Below are positions 1-10,025 of a stretch of 64,000 bases of DNA, one piece after another (within the stretch, counting starts at the first letter, position 1; every line of letters begins with the position of its first letter). The stretch is from Demequina rhizosphaerae (GTDB lineage Bacteria > Actinomycetota > Actinomycetes > Actinomycetales > Demequinaceae): the NCBI RefSeq assembly GCF_000971255.1, contig NZ_BBMC01000005.1, forward strand, positions 124,001 to 188,000. Reading direction: 5' to 3'. Both the position numbers and the translations under genes were made by a program. Below the pieces are notes generated by a model. That model was given only the letters and a program-made list of their open reading frames with translations. It did not search any database and had not been told where the DNA came from.

Positions 1-288
1 GACGTCGTCCTGCTCCTGGCCGCGCTCGCCCCAGCGCACGCGCGTGCGGTCGCCGCGGGCCGTGCCGGGCGTGAGGTACGCCTCGAGGCCGATGATCGGC
101 TTGACGCCCGTGGACTGCGCCTTGTTCCAGAACTCGTAGGCGCCGAAGAGGTAGCCGTGGTCGGTGGTGGCGATCGCCCGCTGGCCGAGGCGCTCGGCCT
201 CGCTGAAGAGGTCCCCGATCTTCGCCGCTCCATCCAGCATCGAGTACTCGGTGTGGACGTGGAGGTGGACGAAATCCTTGCCGGGCAT
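1..288 (-). CDS. dnaE: DNA polymerase III subunit alpha, N-terminal part (cut by window edge)
   Basis: The translation from ATG at 288 begins [20 protein letters not shown], the classic start of the PHP domain of the replicative polymerase alpha subunit. Further on it reads [18 protein letters not shown] and IIGLEAYL, also typical of DnaE. Only 96 codons are present; the polymerase core lies outside the window to the left. The histidines of the HLHVHTEYS motif are metal ligands in PHP domains. The gene is divergent from hrpA, with 88 bp between the two starts. Family assignment is secure; function as the main replicative polymerase rather than a DnaE2 paralogue cannot be settled from this fragment. 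Confidence 0.93.
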   Translation of the reverse strand, partial: MPGKDFVHLHVHTEYSMLDGAAKIGDLFSEAERLGQRAIATTDHGYLFGAYEFWNKAQSTGVKPIIGLEAYLTPGTARGDRTRVRWGERGQEQDDV

Positions 289-323
289 GGGGATGATTCT
301 AGGAGGCCCGGCCGACAGCGAGG

Positions 324-333
324 GGACGATGCG
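324..333 (+). repeat. GGACGATGCG decamer in the dnaE/hrpA divergent promoter region
   Basis: One copy of the dispersed decamer described in the findings. It lies in the short region between the two divergent starts, so it has no coding explanation. A second copy lies at 436-445 in the non-conserved N-terminal tail of HrpA. Confidence 0.6.
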
Positions 334-376
334 GCGGCCGGTCGGGAGTGTCGGCGCGAGTTGGGAGAATGTCCGG

Positions 377-3300
377 GTGAGCGAGGACACCAGGGCCAGG
401 CGCAACCCCCGGCGCGGGCGGGGCGGACAGCGCAGGGACGATGCGCGCGCGCCGCAGGAGCGCCGCCCCCGGGTGAGCCGGCGCGCCCTCGAGGCGGCCG
501 CCGCCCGGCGTGCCGCGGTCGAGGTGCCCGCGATCGCCTACCCCGCGGAGCTGCCCGTCTCCGCGCGCCGCGAGGAGATCGCCGCCGCGATCCGCGACCA
601 CCAGGTGGTGATCGTCGCGGGCGAGACCGGCTCGGGCAAGACGACGCAGCTGCCCAAGATCTGCCTCGAGCTGGGCCGCGGCCGCGCTGGCCAGATCGGC
701 CACACGCAGCCGCGCCGCATCGCCGCGCGCTCGGTCGCCGAGCGCATCGCGGAGGAGATCGGCACCGAGCTGGGCGGGATCGTCGGCTACCAGGTGCGGT
801 TCACGGACCAGAGCTCCGACTCCACGCTCGTCAAGGTGATGACGGACGGCATCCTGCTCGCCCAGATCCAGCGCGACCCCGACCTGCTCGCGTACGATAC
901 GCTCATCATCGACGAGGCCCACGAGCGCAGCCTCAACATCGACTTCCTGCTCGGCTACCTCACCAACCTGCTGCCGCGCCGCCCCGACCTCAAGATCGTC
1001 ATCACCTCCGCGACCATCGACTCCGAGCGGTTCGCGCGCCACTTCGCCGCCGGGGGCCCGCTCCCCCAGCCCGCGCACGTGGACGATGCGGCGGTCGCCG
1101 ACGAGCGCGAGCACGACCCGCGCATGGCGCCCGTCGTCGAGGTCACCGGCCGCACCTACCCCGTCGAGATCCTCTACCGCCCGCTCGAGGGCGAGGCCAA
1201 GGGCGAGGAGAAGGACCTCGTCACCGGCATCGTCGAGGCGTGCGACGAGCTCATGACCTGGGGCGACGGCGACATCCTCGTGTTCCTCTCCGGCGAGCGC
1301 GAGATCCGCGACGCGGCCGACGGCCTCGAGGCGCACCTGGGCGACCGCGCCAGGGACCCGCGCCACCCGCGCCGGGTCGAGATCCTGCCGCTCTACAGCC
1401 GCCTGTCCGCCGCGGAGCAGCACCGGGTCTTCGAGCGGCACTCGGCCCGCCGCATCGTGCTCGCCACGAACGTCGCCGAGACCTCGCTCACCGTGCCCGG
1501 CATCCACTACGTCGTCGACCCGGGCACCGCGCGCATCTCGCGCTACTCCAAGGCCACCAAGGTCCAGCGCCTTCCCATCGAGCCGATCTCGCAGGCCAGC
1601 GCGCGCCAGCGCTCGGGCCGCGCGGGCCGCCTCGCGGACGGCATCGCGATCCGCCTGTACGCGGAGGACGACTTCGAGGCGCGACCCGCCTTCACCGAGC
1701 CCGAGATCCTGCGCACCTCGCTCGCGGCGGTGCTGCTCCAGATGATCTCCGTGGGCGTCGTGGCGAGCCCCGAGGACGTCGCGCGCTTCCCGTTCGTCGA
1801 GCCGCCGGACACGCGCGCGATCCGCGACGGCGTGCAGCTGCTGTCCGAGCTGGGCGCGATCAGCACGCGCGACGGGCGGACCGTGCTGACGGACATCGGC
1901 CGCCAGCTCTCCCGGCTGCCGATCGACCCGCGCCAGGCCCGCATGATCGTCGAGGGCGCGCGCCACGGCGTCGCGCGCGAGGTCGCGGTCATCGCGGCCG
2001 CGCTCAGCATCCAGGACCCGCGCGAGCGCCCGGCCGAGCGTCGCGAGGAGGCCGATCTCCTGCATCGTCGCTTCGCGGACCCCGGCTCGGACATGCTCTC
2101 CTACCTCAACCTGTGGGAGCACGTCCGCGAGCGCCAGCACGCGCTGTCGGGCAACCAGTTCCGGCGCCTGTGCAGGTCCGAGATGCTCAACTTCCTGCGC
2201 ATCCGCGAGTGGCAGGACCTGGTCCAGCAGCTGCGCGAGGCCGCCAAGGGCCTCGACATCGCGATGGCGTACCGCAAGCCGTCGCCCGTCGAGGATCCCG
2301 AGGGCACGGGCGCGCTGCGCCACGTGTGGGACGACGACGCGATCCACCGGTCCATCCTCGCCGGACTGCTGTCGCAGGTGGGCGCGCAGGACGTGCTGCA
2401 GCTCAAGGCAAGCGCGTTCTCCCACCTCAAGGGCGAGGCCCGCGCCAAGGAGATGCGCCGGGCCCGCAAGCGCGCGTCGAACGAGTTCATCGGCGCGCGC
2501 GGCATCCGCTTCGCGATCAACCCCGGCTCGCCGCTGTCGAAGAAGCCGCCGGAGTTCGTCATGGCGGCCGAGCTCGTCGAGACGAGCCGCCTGTGGGCGC
2601 GCGACGTGGCCCGCATCGACCCGGCGTGGGCCGAGGAGCTCGCGGGCGACCTCGCCAAGCGCACGTACTCCGAGCCGCACTGGAGCTCGAAGCGCGGCGC
2701 GGCGATGGCGACGGAGAAGGTGCTGCTCTACGGCGTGCCCATCGTCGCGGACCGGCCGGTGCTGTGGGGCAAGGTCGATCGCGAGGGCGCGCGCGACCTG
2801 TTCATCCGCCACGCGCTCGTGCAGGGCGAGTGGACCACCCACCACCACTTCTGGCGCGCCAACCAGCGCGTGCTCGAGGAGGCCGCGGAGGTCGAGGCCC
2901 GCTCGCGCACCCGCGGCGTGATCGCCGACGAGGACACGCTCTTCGCGTTCTACGACGCGCGCCTGCCCGAGTCGATCGTGTCCGCCCGGCACTTCGACCG
3001 CTGGTGGAAGGACGCGCGGCGCGACCGGCCCGAGCTGCTCACCCTCACGCTCGAGGAGCTCGTGCCCGAGCATGCCGCGGTCGACGCGTCCGAGTTCCCC
3101 GAGCGGTGGCCGCAGCTCGACCTCGAGCTGCCGCTCACGTACCAGTTCGAGCCCGGCACCGCGGCGGACGGCGTGACCGTCCACGTGCCCGTGGGCGTGC
3201 TCGCGCGGGTCCTCCCCGACGGCTTCGACTGGCTCGTGCCCGGCATGCTGCCCGAGCTGGTCACCGCGACCATCCGCGCGCTGCCCAAGCCCGTGCGGCG

Positions 3301-4633
3301 CCAGCTCGTCCCCGCGCCCGATGCGGCGCGCGACATCGTCGCCTGGATGGGCACGCACCTGCCCGCCTGGGAGGACGTGGTCCGCGCGGGCGACATGGCC
3401 GAGCCGTTCCGCGACGCGTTCGCGCGCGCCGTGCGGGAGCTGCGTGACGTGGAGATCCCCGCGGACGCCTGGGACGGGCTCGAGGAGCGCCTCCCCGCGC
3501 ACCTGCGCATGACGTTCCGCGTGGTCGAGCCGCGCGGGCGCGGCGAGAGGATGCTCGACGAGTCCCACGACCTCGTGCTGCTCCAGCGGCAGCTCGCGCC
3601 GCAGGCCGAGGCCGCGGTCCGCACCGCCGTCCAGCGGGCCGCCGACGCCGCCACGCGCGGCACGGGCGCACGGGACGATGCGCGGCGGGCCTCTCCGGCG
3701 GCCGTCGCCGCGGCCGGCCCCGCGCCCCGTCCGTCGAGTGCCGCGGTCGCCGAGGTCGACGCGCTGACGACGTGGCCGGACCTCGACGTCCTGCCGGACG
3801 AGGTCGAGGGCACCGTGCACGGTGTGGTGGCGCGCGGCTACCCCGCGATCGTCGAGGAACGGAAGGGTGGTCCGCGGGCCGCGCTGCGGGTGCTCGCCGA
3901 CGCGGCCGAGCGCGACGCCGCCCACGCGCGCGGCGTGCGTCGGCTGCTGGTGACGGAGGTCGGGCTGCCGGTCAAGCGCGTGACCACGCGCTGGAGCCCC
4001 GCGGAGTCGCTCGCGCTCGGCGCGTCGCCCTATCGGAGCACCGAGGCGCTCGTCGACGACCTCCAGCTCGCGGCGGTCGCGCGGCTCGCTCCCGATGCGG
4101 GCGGCGTGCGCGACCGGGCCGCCTACGAGGCGCTGCGCGCCCGCGTGCGCGACGGCCTCGAGGACGCGGTGCTGGACGTCGCGCGCGAGGCCGCCGCCGC
4201 CCTCACCGCCGCGCGCGAGCTCGACGTGGCCGTGCGCGGCGCGACCTCGCTCGCGCTGCTGTCGACGCTGCAGGAGCTGCGCGAGCAGGCGGCGGCGCTC
4301 GTCGGCGACGGCTTCGTCCGGAACACCCCCGCCGCACGGCTCCCCCACCTGGCGCGCTACCTCAGGGCGGGCGCGCACCGTCTCGAGAAGGCGCAGCAGG
4401 ACCCGTCCAAGGACGCGCAGCTCGCGTGGCAGGTCGCCCAGGTGGTCGAGGCGTACGACACCGTGCGCGCGGCGCACGCCAAGGGCCGGACCGATCCCGC
4501 GACGCTCGCCGCGCTCGACGGCGTGCGGTGGATGCTCGAGGAGCTGCGGGTGTCGCTGTTCGCGCAGCGGCTCGGCACCGACGGGCCTGTGAGCGAGCAG
4601 CGCATCCGCAAGGCGTTGGCCGCGATCGGCTAA
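377..4633 (+). CDS. hrpA: ATP-dependent RNA helicase HrpA (DEAH-box)
   Basis: Protein of 1418 residues, close to the roughly 1300 of E. coli HrpA. Motifs in order: Walker [11 protein letters not shown] near residue 82, DEAH box IIDEAHERS near 179, SATID near 210 and QRSGRAGR near 413. The long C-terminal half fits the extended region (DUF3418) of bacterial HrpA. HrpA enzymes are 3'-5' RNA helicases that rescue stalled ribosomes. The open frame extends upstream, but that stretch is not protein-like and overlaps the dnaE start. GTG at 377 was chosen because GGGAG lies about 8 bases upstream and a basic tail follows. A low-complexity Ala/Arg linker near 3660-3740 carries a GGACGATGCG copy. Confidence 0.92.
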   Translation: MSEDTRARRNPRRGRGGQRRDDARAPQERRPRVSRRALEAAAARRAAVEVPAIAYPAELPVSARREEIAAAIRDHQVVIVAGETGSGKTTQLPKICLELGRGRAGQIGHTQPRRIAARSVAERIAEEIGTELGGIVGYQVRFTDQSSDSTLVKVMTDGILLAQIQRDPDLLAYDTLIIDEAHERSLNIDFLLGYLTNLLPRRPDLKIVITSATIDSERFARHFAAGGPLPQPAHVDDAAVADEREHDPRMAPVVEVTGRTYPVEILYRPLEGEAKGEEKDLVTGIVEACDELMTWGDGDILVFLSGEREIRDAADGLEAHLGDRARDPRHPRRVEILPLYSRLSAAEQHRVFERHSARRIVLATNVAETSLTVPGIHYVVDPGTARISRYSKATKVQRLPIEPISQASARQRSGRAGRLADGIAIRLYAEDDFEARPAFTEPEILRTSLAAVLLQMISVGVVASPEDVARFPFVEPPDTRAIRDGVQLLSELGAISTRDGRTVLTDIGRQLSRLPIDPRQARMIVEGARHGVAREVAVIAAALSIQDPRERPAERREEADLLHRRFADPGSDMLSYLNLWEHVRERQHALSGNQFRRLCRSEMLNFLRIREWQDLVQQLREAAKGLDIAMAYRKPSPVEDPEGTGALRHVWDDDAIHRSILAGLLSQVGAQDVLQLKASAFSHLKGEARAKEMRRARKRASNEFIGARGIRFAINPGSPLSKKPPEFVMAAELVETSRLWARDVARIDPAWAEELAGDLAKRTYSEPHWSSKRGAAMATEKVLLYGVPIVADRPVLWGKVDREGARDLFIRHALVQGEWTTHHHFWRANQRVLEEAAEVEARSRTRGVIADEDTLFAFYDARLPESIVSARHFDRWWKDARRDRPELLTLTLEELVPEHAAVDASEFPERWPQLDLELPLTYQFEPGTAADGVTVHVPVGVLARVLPDGFDWLVPGMLPELVTATIRALPKPVRRQLVPAPDAARDIVAWMGTHLPAWEDVVRAGDMAEPFRDAFARAVRELRDVEIPADAWDGLEERLPAHLRMTFRVVEPRGRGERMLDESHDLVLLQRQLAPQAEAAVRTAVQRAADAATRGTGARDDARRASPAAVAAAGPAPRPSSAAVAEVDALTTWPDLDVLPDEVEGTVHGVVARGYPAIVEERKGGPRAALRVLADAAERDAAHARGVRRLLVTEVGLPVKRVTTRWSPAESLALGASPYRSTEALVDDLQLAAVARLAPDAGGVRDRAAYEALRARVRDGLEDAVLDVAREAAAALTAARELDVAVRGATSLALLSTLQELREQAAALVGDGFVRNTPAARLPHLARYLRAGAHRLEKAQQDPSKDAQLAWQVAQVVEAYDTVRAAHAKGRTDPATLAALDGVRWMLEELRVSLFAQRLGTDGPVSEQRIRKALAAIG

Positions 4634-4636
4634 CGT
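4631..4636 (+). promoter_or_regulatory. Putative -10 element of a leaderless promoter
   Basis: TAACGT overlaps the hrpA stop codon and ends 7 bases before the ATG at 4644. No Shine-Dalgarno sequence is visible there. This spacing would place transcription start at the start codon. Inference from spacing only. Confidence 0.4.
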
Positions 4637-4643
4637 GCCTGGC

Positions 4644-5612
4644 ATGAGCGACCCCGCGGCCCCCGACACCGCCCGCACCGCGCCCGCGTGGCAGGCCTGG
4701 ACCATCCGAGGCGTCGCCGCGCTCGCGGTGGCGACCTCCCTCGTCGTCGCGGCGCTCGCGTGGGGCGCCGTGGTGCACGGGCACCCCGCGTACGCGATCC
4801 TGCTCGCCGTCACCGTGCTCGTGGGCGGGCTCATGCTGGTCCGGTGGCGGCGCGCGCGGCGCGCCGGCGGCATGGGCCTGCTGCTCGTGCGTGCGACGGG
4901 GGTCGTCGCGGCGCTCGCGTGGGTCGCGCTCATCGCGTGGCTCAAGCCCTTCGTCGCGACCGAGCCCGCGCTCGCGTGGATGGAGGCCGCGTCCGAGGGG
5001 CAGCTGATCGACTACGGCACGGTCGTCTCCGAGACCGCCACGACCATCACCCTCGAGGCGGTCGGCCGCGAGTGCGACACCGCGGTGCTGTTCTACCCGG
5101 GCGCGCGCGTCGACCCGCGCGCCTACGTGCCTCACCTCTCCCTCCTCGCCGACGAGTGCGCGACCGTGGTGATCGTCAAGGAGCCGCTCGGCATCGCGTT
5201 CCTGTCCATGGGCGCGCTCGAGTCCGCGCAGGCCCGGTTCCCCGGTCACGACTGGGTCGTCGCCGGCCACTCGCTCGGCGGCACCGTCGCCGCCTTGGAC
5301 GCGGAGCGCGCGGACACCGCGGGACTGCTGCTGTGGGCCTCGTACCCGGCCGGCGACATGACCTCGTACGAGGGCAGGGTCACCTCGGTGTCGGGCTCGA
5401 ACGACGGCCTCGCGACGCCCGCGGACATCGAGGCGTCGCGCGCGGACCTGCCCGACGACGCGAGCTTCACCGAGATCGAGGGCGCGGTGCACGCGCAGTT
5501 CGGCTACTACGGCGCGCAGCCGGGCGACGGAGTGCCCACGATCGGCGACGACGAGGCCCGCGACGCGATCGTCGCGGCGAGCCTGCTGAGCGTCCACCTC
5601 CCACGACGGTGA
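4644..5612 (+). CDS. Membrane-anchored alpha/beta hydrolase
   Basis: Protein of 322 residues with two or three hydrophobic segments in the first 110 residues, then an alpha/beta-hydrolase domain. The nucleophile elbow is AGHSLGG near residues 207-213, with Ser as likely nucleophile. Downstream, SGSNDGLATPADI could supply the acid and GAVHAQFGYYG the histidine, a pattern seen in Abhydrolase_5-type proteins. The catalytic domain probably lies outside the membrane. The substrate is unknown. ATG 4644 is preferred over GTG 4635 because of the leaderless -10 spacing. It ends 4 bp from the convergent acetyltransferase gene. Confidence 0.75.
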   Translation: MSDPAAPDTARTAPAWQAWTIRGVAALAVATSLVVAALAWGAVVHGHPAYAILLAVTVLVGGLMLVRWRRARRAGGMGLLLVRATGVVAALAWVALIAWLKPFVATEPALAWMEAASEGQLIDYGTVVSETATTITLEAVGRECDTAVLFYPGARVDPRAYVPHLSLLADECATVVIVKEPLGIAFLSMGALESAQARFPGHDWVVAGHSLGGTVAALDAERADTAGLLLWASYPAGDMTSYEGRVTSVSGSNDGLATPADIEASRADLPDDASFTEIEGAVHAQFGYYGAQPGDGVPTIGDDEARDAIVAASLLSVHLPRR

Positions 5613-5616
5613 CGCG

Positions 5617-6105
5617 TCAGGCCACGACGTCCTTGTACGCGTCGTGGTGCGGGATGCCCTCGTCGAGATAGCCCTCGCCGTGCGCGACGTAGCCGAGCCG
5701 CGCGTAGAACGGCATCGCCTGGTCCTGCGCGCTCAGCTCGACGCGCACGCGGCCGCCGGCGCCGTGACGGGCGAGCGCCTGGGCCTCGAGCGCGTCCATG
5801 AGCGCGCGGCCGGCACCCGTGCCGCGCGCCTCCGCGGTGACGGCGAGGCGGCCGATGTGAGGGTTCGCGGGATCCATGGCGCCGTGGTCGGCGTGGAACG
5901 CGTCGGTGTGCGGCGCCAGCAGCCGACCGGTGCCGAGCACGACGCCGTCGTCGCGGCGGGCGAGCACGTGCACGGTGCGCGGGTCGTCGTCCAGGTCGTC
6001 GCGCTCCATGTCGGGCGAGACGCCCTGCTCGTCGACGAAGACCGCGAAGCGCACGCGCATGGCCTCGTCCAGCTGGGCCGTCGAGCCCACGACCTCGACG
6101 CGCAT
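5617..6105 (-). CDS. GNAT family N-acetyltransferase (ElaA/YjcF-like)
   Basis: Protein of 162 residues. The acetyl-CoA-binding motif A is seen as HIGRLAVTAEARGTGAGRAL, followed by AQDQAMPFYARLGYVAHG, the usual motif B of GNAT enzymes. The ending GYLDEGIPHHDAYKDV closely matches the ElaA/YjcF branch, in which EGIPH..M is conserved. The acceptor is unknown. The ATG shares one base with the TGA of the RluD gene upstream, so the two are probably co-translated. It is the last gene of the minus-strand group that begins at lspA. Confidence 0.85.
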   Translation of the reverse strand: MRVEVVGSTAQLDEAMRVRFAVFVDEQGVSPDMERDDLDDDPRTVHVLARRDDGVVLGTGRLLAPHTDAFHADHGAMDPANPHIGRLAVTAEARGTGAGRALMDALEAQALARHGAGGRVRVELSAQDQAMPFYARLGYVAHGEGYLDEGIPHHDAYKDVVA

Positions 6106-7022
6106 CAGCCGCGCAGGGTCTCGAGGGCCGCGGCGAGGTCGTCCGGGTAGTGCGACGTCACCCGCACCTCACCCCCGCGCGTGGGGTGCTCGAACGCGAG
6201 CTCGTGCGCGTGGAGCCACTGGCGCGTGAGGTCGAGGCGCTTCGCGAGCGTCGGGTCCGCGCCGTACGTGAGGTCCCCCGCGAGCGGGTGGCGCATCGCG
6301 GCCATGTGCACGCGGATCTGGTGCGTGCGGCCGGTCTCGAGGTGGATCTCGAGCAGCGAGGCCGCGGGGAACATCTCGAGCACCTCGTAGTGCGTCACCG
6401 AAGGCTTGCCGCCCTCGACCACCGCGAACTTCCAGTCGGAGCTGGGGTGACGCCCGATGGGCGCGTCGATCGTGCCCTCGGTCGGGTCGAGGTGGCCCTG
6501 CGCGACCGCGTGGTAGATCTTGTCGACCGTGCGCTCCTTGAACGCGCGCTTGAGGGCGCTGTACGCGGGCACCGTGCGGGCGACGACCATGAGGCCCGAC
6601 GTGCCGACGTCGAGCCGATGCACGATGCCCTGGCGCTCCGGCGGGCCCGCCTCCGCGAGGCGGTAGCCGGACGCGGTGAGGGCGCCGACGACCGTCGGGC
6701 CGGTCCAGCCCGGCGACGGATGCGCGGCGACGCCGATGGGCTTGTTCACGACGACGATGTCCTCGTCCTCGTACGCCACCTCGAGGCCGCCCTCGATAGG
6801 CGGCTCGGGCGCCGCGGGGCGGTCCTCGGGGATGTCGACGGCGAGGATGCCGTCCGCGAGGCGGTCGGAGCGGCCGAGCGTGCGCCCCTCGAGCATGACG
6901 TTGCCGTCGTCGAGGAGCTCCGCGGCCTTGGTGCGCGACATGCCGAGCATGCGCGCCAGCGCCGCGTCGGCCCGCTCCCCCACGAGCGCGTCGGGGACGG
7001 GCAGGTAGCGGGTCTCAGCCAC
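6105..7022 (-). CDS. rluD: RluD-family 23S rRNA pseudouridine synthase
   Basis: Protein of 305 residues. An S4-like RNA-binding segment lies near residues 15-60 ([20 protein letters not shown]). The catalytic motif is [13 protein letters not shown], with Asp138 as the nucleophile. [12 protein letters not shown] near the C-terminal third is also family-typical. These enzymes isomerise uridines in 23S rRNA; RluD acts on helix 69, but target specificity is not readable here. The frame is open further upstream through the lspA tail, but that stretch is only Pro/Arg repeats. GTG at 7022, overlapping the lspA end by 8 bp, gives the normal N-terminus. The position after lspA is the standard actinobacterial arrangement. 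Confidence 0.9.
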   Translation of the reverse strand: MAETRYLPVPDALVGERADAALARMLGMSRTKAAELLDDGNVMLEGRTLGRSDRLADGILAVDIPEDRPAAPEPPIEGGLEVAYEDEDIVVVNKPIGVAAHPSPGWTGPTVVGALTASGYRLAEAGPPERQGIVHRLDVGTSGLMVVARTVPAYSALKRAFKERTVDKIYHAVAQGHLDPTEGTIDAPIGRHPSSDWKFAVVEGGKPSVTHYEVLEMFPAASLLEIHLETGRTHQIRVHMAAMRHPLAGDLTYGADPTLAKRLDLTRQWLHAHELAFEHPTRGGEVRVTSHYPDDLAAALETLRG

Positions 7023-7653
7023 GCCGCTGCGCGCCGTCGGTGTCGGCGTCGGTGCCGGTGTCCGCGTCGGTGCCGGCCGTGCCGGGCCCGGCCGCCGCAT
7101 CGTCCGCGGCCTCGCCCTCCGCGCCGGCGTCGGCGCCGTCCGTGCCGGCCCCAGCCGCCGCATCGTCCGCGGCCTCGCCGTCGGCGGGCTCGAGGATCGG
7201 CTTGGAGAACAGGCCGGCGGCCACGATGGCGACCGCAGCGCCGACGATCGCGATGTCGGCGACGTTGCCGACGAACTGGTCGGCGTAGTTGATCATGTCA
7301 ACCACGTGGCCCTCGCCGAAGGACGGCTGGCGGAAGATGCGGTCGATGAGGTTGCCCAGCGCGCCTCCCAGGGCGATGCCGAACACGGCGACGGCCCAGG
7401 GCCGCTGCGCGCGACGGCCGTAGACGATGATGCCGACCGTGACGAGCGCCGCGACGATCGTGAGGATCCACGTCGTCTCGTCGCCGAGGCTGAACGCCGC
7501 GCCCGAGTTGAAGACCAGCTGGATCGACAGCAGGTCACCCAGGACCGGGTGCTTCACATACGGCTCGAGGGTCTCGAGCGCCCATTGCTTGGTGAGCTGG
7601 TCGACGACGACCACGCCCGCGGCGTACAGCCAGAACGCCGGCCTCCAGGTCAA
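7015..7653 (-). CDS. lspA: Lipoprotein signal peptidase (signal peptidase II) with acidic repeat tail
   Basis: Protein of 212 residues; typical LspA is about 160-170. Four hydrophobic segments are present. The catalytic aspartates lie in NLIDRI (Asp104) and NVADIAI (Asp133). The enzyme cleaves prolipoproteins before the lipid-modified Cys; candidate substrates in this window are the lipoproteins at 47210 and 61119. Residues about 157-212 form an Ala/Asp/Gly tail made of a 21-residue repeat, unlike the core family. The only sensible start is TTG at 7653, inside a TTGA overlap with the dksA stop. The tail contains two GGACGATGCG copies. Confidence 0.92.
   Translation of the reverse strand: MTWRPAFWLYAAGVVVVDQLTKQWALETLEPYVKHPVLGDLLSIQLVFNSGAAFSLGDETTWILTIVAALVTVGIIVYGRRAQRPWAVAVFGIALGGALGNLIDRIFRQPSFGEGHVVDMINYADQFVGNVADIAIVGAAVAIVAAGLFSKPILEPADGEAADDAAAGAGTDGADAGAEGEAADDAAAGPGTAGTDADTGTDADTDGAQRRG
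7054..7179 (-). repeat. 63-bp tandem duplication encoding the LspA C-terminal tail
   Basis: Two adjacent 63-bp units encode [19 protein letters not shown].. and [19 protein letters not shown].., 21 residues each. The first halves are nearly identical at the DNA level, and each carries one decamer, at 7159-7168 and 7096-7105. A shorter TDADTDG remnant follows. This looks like recent slippage or duplication in a segment with little protein constraint. Confidence 0.8.
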
Positions 7654-8102
7654 CGGCGCTCCTCGCGCTGCTTGCACGTGACGCACAGGTTCGCGCGCGG
7701 GAACGCCATGAGGCGCGCCCGACCGATGCCCTGGCCGCACGACTGGCAGGCGCCGTAGGTGCCCACCTTGATGCGGCGCAGCGCGTCGACGCTCTGCTCG
7801 AGCATGTCGCGCGTGTTGTTGACGATCGACATCTCCTGCTCGCGCTCGAGAGCGGTCGAGCCGGCGTCGGCCTGGTCGTCCCCCGCGCCCTCGGACGTGT
7901 GCAGCAGGTCGTCGAGCTCGTGCTCCGTGACGCCCAGCTCGGTGACGAGCCGCTCGACGTCGGAGTTGAGCACCTCGACGATCTGTCGAAGGTCCGAGAT
8001 CTTCCAGGCGTCGTCGCCGTCGCGCACGGGAAGCTTCTTCACATCCGCCGGCTTCAGCTCGGCGGGGTCCACCACCACGATGGTCACATCGGTGCTGCTC
8101 AT
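7650..8102 (-). CDS. TraR/DksA-family zinc-finger protein
   Basis: Protein of 150 residues. A C4 zinc finger is visible at Cys119, Cys122, Cys140 and Cys143 (CQSCGQGIGRAR ... CVTC). The preceding helical region (about 35-110) resembles the DksA coiled coil, with LEREQEMSIVNNTRDML. DksA-type proteins bind the RNA polymerase secondary channel. In Actinobacteria this gene sits between wag31 and lspA, as here, and its role is less defined. The ATG at 8102 was chosen because upstream in-frame sequence runs into the wag31 terminator. The lspA start overlaps its stop. Confidence 0.87.
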   Translation of the reverse strand: MSSTDVTIVVVDPAELKPADVKKLPVRDGDDAWKISDLRQIVEVLNSDVERLVTELGVTEHELDDLLHTSEGAGDDQADAGSTALEREQEMSIVNNTRDMLEQSVDALRRIKVGTYGACQSCGQGIGRARLMAFPRANLCVTCKQREERR

Positions 8103-8161
8103 GACTGTCCTCGTCTCTGCCTGGTGAAAGGAGGGTAGTCCCCTCCGGAGCACATAGCAAA

Positions 8162-8185
8162 GCGCCGCGCCCGAAGGCGCGGCGC
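8162..8185 (-). terminator. Rho-independent-type terminator of wag31
   Basis: A perfect 10-bp stem of GCGCCGCGCC and its complement encloses a 4-base loop, read as TTCG on the minus strand. The minus strand continues TTTGCTAT. It lies between the wag31 stop at 8203 and the dksA start at 8102, so it separates the division genes from the dksA-lspA-rluD unit. Confidence 0.8.
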
Positions 8186-8202
8186 GTTGCGTGTCACAAG
8201 CG

Positions 8203-9066
8203 TCAGTCCTGCTTGTTCTCGTCGCCCTCCTCGGGCTGGCTCCACGGGCTCTGCGGCGTGTACGGCGTGCCGTACTGCGTCGCCTGCGGCTGGTACGGCT
8301 GCTCCGCGAGCTTGGGGGTCATGCCGGTGACCGGGGCGAACGGGTGCGGCTCGTCGGCCGGCTCCTCGGGGGCCTCGTCCTTCGGCTCCTCGGCGCCCTC
8401 CGCGGGGGCCTCCTCGCCCTCGTCGGCGGACTCGGCCGGGGCCTCCGCCGCGAAGTCCTCCTCGGGCGCCTCGGTCGCGGCCGGGGCCTCGTCCATGAGG
8501 TCCTCGCCCACGAAGGTCGCCGTCGGCGCGGGGGCGGTACCCTCCGCGTGGTCGAGGTCGCCCAGCAGGTTGGACAGGTACGACTTGAGGCGGGCGCGGT
8601 AGTCGCGCTCGAAGCGGCGCAGGTCGTCGATCTTCGTCTCGAGCAGCGAGCGCTCGGTGTTGAGCTCGTCCATGCGGGCCTGCGCGTCGGTCTCGGCGCG
8701 CTCGACGATGGACTCGGCCTTGGCCTTGCCCTCCTCGACGAGGCGCTCCTTCTCCTCCTCGCCGGCGGCCACGTACTCGTCGTGGAGCTTCTGCGCCATG
8801 GCGAGCATGCCGGTCGGGGTGGGCGGGTTGACGTCGGTGGCGGCCGCGAGCAGGCCGGTCTCCTGCGTCGGCTCGGCGGCGGGGGCCGGCGCACCGCCGC
8901 CCTCCTGCACCTTGGCGGCGAGCTCGTCGCGCTCCTGCGTGAGCTGCGCGATCGTGGCCGCGACCTCGTCGAGGAAGTCGTCCACCTCGTCCTGGTCGAA
9001 GCCCTCGCGGTACTTGGTCTTGGAGAAGGCCTTGTTGAGGACGTCCTCGGCGGTCAGCAATGCCAT
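8203..9066 (-). CDS. wag31: DivIVA/Wag31-like polar growth protein
   Basis: Protein of 287 residues starting MALLTAEDVLNKAFSKTKYREGF, the conserved membrane-binding N-terminus of DivIVA, continuing with DQDEVDDFLDEVAATI. Two coiled-coil stretches follow (about 30-60 and 110-190), separated by an Ala/Pro/Gly linker, with an acidic Glu/Ala/Pro-rich C-terminal third. In Actinobacteria Wag31 marks cell poles and guides peptidoglycan synthesis. ATG at 9066 is preceded by GAGGTGGAAG. It follows yggT and sepF in the usual order. Confidence 0.93.
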   Translation of the reverse strand: MALLTAEDVLNKAFSKTKYREGFDQDEVDDFLDEVAATIAQLTQERDELAAKVQEGGGAPAPAAEPTQETGLLAAATDVNPPTPTGMLAMAQKLHDEYVAAGEEEKERLVEEGKAKAESIVERAETDAQARMDELNTERSLLETKIDDLRRFERDYRARLKSYLSNLLGDLDHAEGTAPAPTATFVGEDLMDEAPAATEAPEEDFAAEAPAESADEGEEAPAEGAEEPKDEAPEEPADEPHPFAPVTGMTPKLAEQPYQPQATQYGTPYTPQSPWSQPEEGDENKQD

Positions 9067-9167
9067 GTCGACTTCCACCTCACGCGGGTAGGGGCCGGTC
9101 TCCCGGCCTTGCGGATACTTCGTCACTGTACCGACAGATGTATCGGCACGCACTTGAGACTTGCAGG

Positions 9168-9464
9168 TCAGCGGCTCATCGCGACGGCGCTGACGACCTG
9201 GTAGAGCAACGACACCGCGAGGAAGACGATGAGGAAGGCCAGGTCGATGCGGACCTGCCCGAGCGACAGCGGCGGCACCACGCGGCGCACCGCCTTGATC
9301 GGCGGGTCGGTCACGGTGAGGACGCTCTCGACCGCGACGAGCGCCGCACCCGTGGGGCGCCAGTCGTGCGCGAAGGCCATGACGAGGCTGACGATGACGC
9401 GGCCGAGCAGCGCCATCATGAACAGGAAGAGCACGAACTGCAGCGCGCCGAAGAGGAAGGACAC
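9168..9464 (-). CDS. yggT: YggT family membrane protein
   Basis: Protein of 98 residues with hydrophobic segments at about 1-28 and 70-95 and a loop containing DPPIKAVRRVVPPLSLGQVR, the conserved YggT signature (PxxxPxRxxxPP). YggT proteins lie between sepF and divIVA in many Gram-positive bacteria, as here; the exact function is not established. The start is GTG at 9464, with only a weak ribosome-binding site. Confidence 0.88.
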   Translation of the reverse strand: MSFLFGALQFVLFLFMMALLGRVIVSLVMAFAHDWRPTGAALVAVESVLTVTDPPIKAVRRVVPPLSLGQVRIDLAFLIVFLAVSLLYQVVSAVAMSR

Positions 9465-9485
9465 GCTGCGAGCCTACCGCGAGGC

Positions 9486-9965
9486 TCAGGCCTGGTTGTA
9501 GAAGGCCTGGTCCTGGACGGGCTCGTCGTCGATGCCGATCTCCACGTGCGCGGGCGAGAGCAGGAACACCGAGGTGGTGACGCGCTCGATCGAGCCGTGG
9601 AGGCCGAAGGACAGGCCCGCGGAGAAGTCGACGAGGCGCTTGGCGTCGGCGTCGGTCATCTCCGTGAGGTTCATGATCACCGGCACGCCCATGCGGAACG
9701 CCTCGCCGATGAGACGCGCGTCGTTGTAGCTGCGCGGCTTGATGGTCTGGATGCGGCGCAGGTCCTTCGCGGGCACCTCGGCGGCCTCGCGAGGCGCGCG
9801 GGCGTGCTTGGTCGGCGCCGCCTTCGGGCCATGCTGCGCCTGCTTCACCTCGGAGACGTCGTGCAGGTTGGTCACGGGCGCCAGGTCGGGCTCCGCGTAG
9901 CCGTACTCGTCCTGCTCGCTCACGTCGAAGCCGAGGTACTGGATCGCCTTGCGCATTGCGCTCAT
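9486..9965 (-). CDS. sepF: Cell division protein SepF
   Basis: Protein of about 159 residues. The N-terminal amphipathic helix (MSAMRKAIQYLGF) would bind the membrane. The C-terminal domain contains KPRSYNDARLIGEAFRMGVP, VIMNLTEM and KRLVDFSAGLSFGLHGSIER, all characteristic of SepF. SepF tethers FtsZ to the membrane, which matters in Actinobacteria lacking FtsA. A second ATG at 9968 is possible; 9965 has better spacing to the AGGGGG upstream. Confidence 0.94.
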   Translation of the reverse strand: MSAMRKAIQYLGFDVSEQDEYGYAEPDLAPVTNLHDVSEVKQAQHGPKAAPTKHARAPREAAEVPAKDLRRIQTIKPRSYNDARLIGEAFRMGVPVIMNLTEMTDADAKRLVDFSAGLSFGLHGSIERVTTSVFLLSPAHVEIGIDDEPVQDQAFYNQA

Positions 9966-10025
9966 CATGACCCCCTGGTCGTGGTGCCGTTCAACGCCTT
10001 CACGGTAGGGCCGCGACAGGCCTGG

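Noticed and set aside
299..4945. Minus-strand open frame of about 1550 codons opposite hrpA
   Set aside because: It mirrors the hrpA coding frame, has no recognisable motifs and no ribosome-binding site; hrpA has all helicase motifs.
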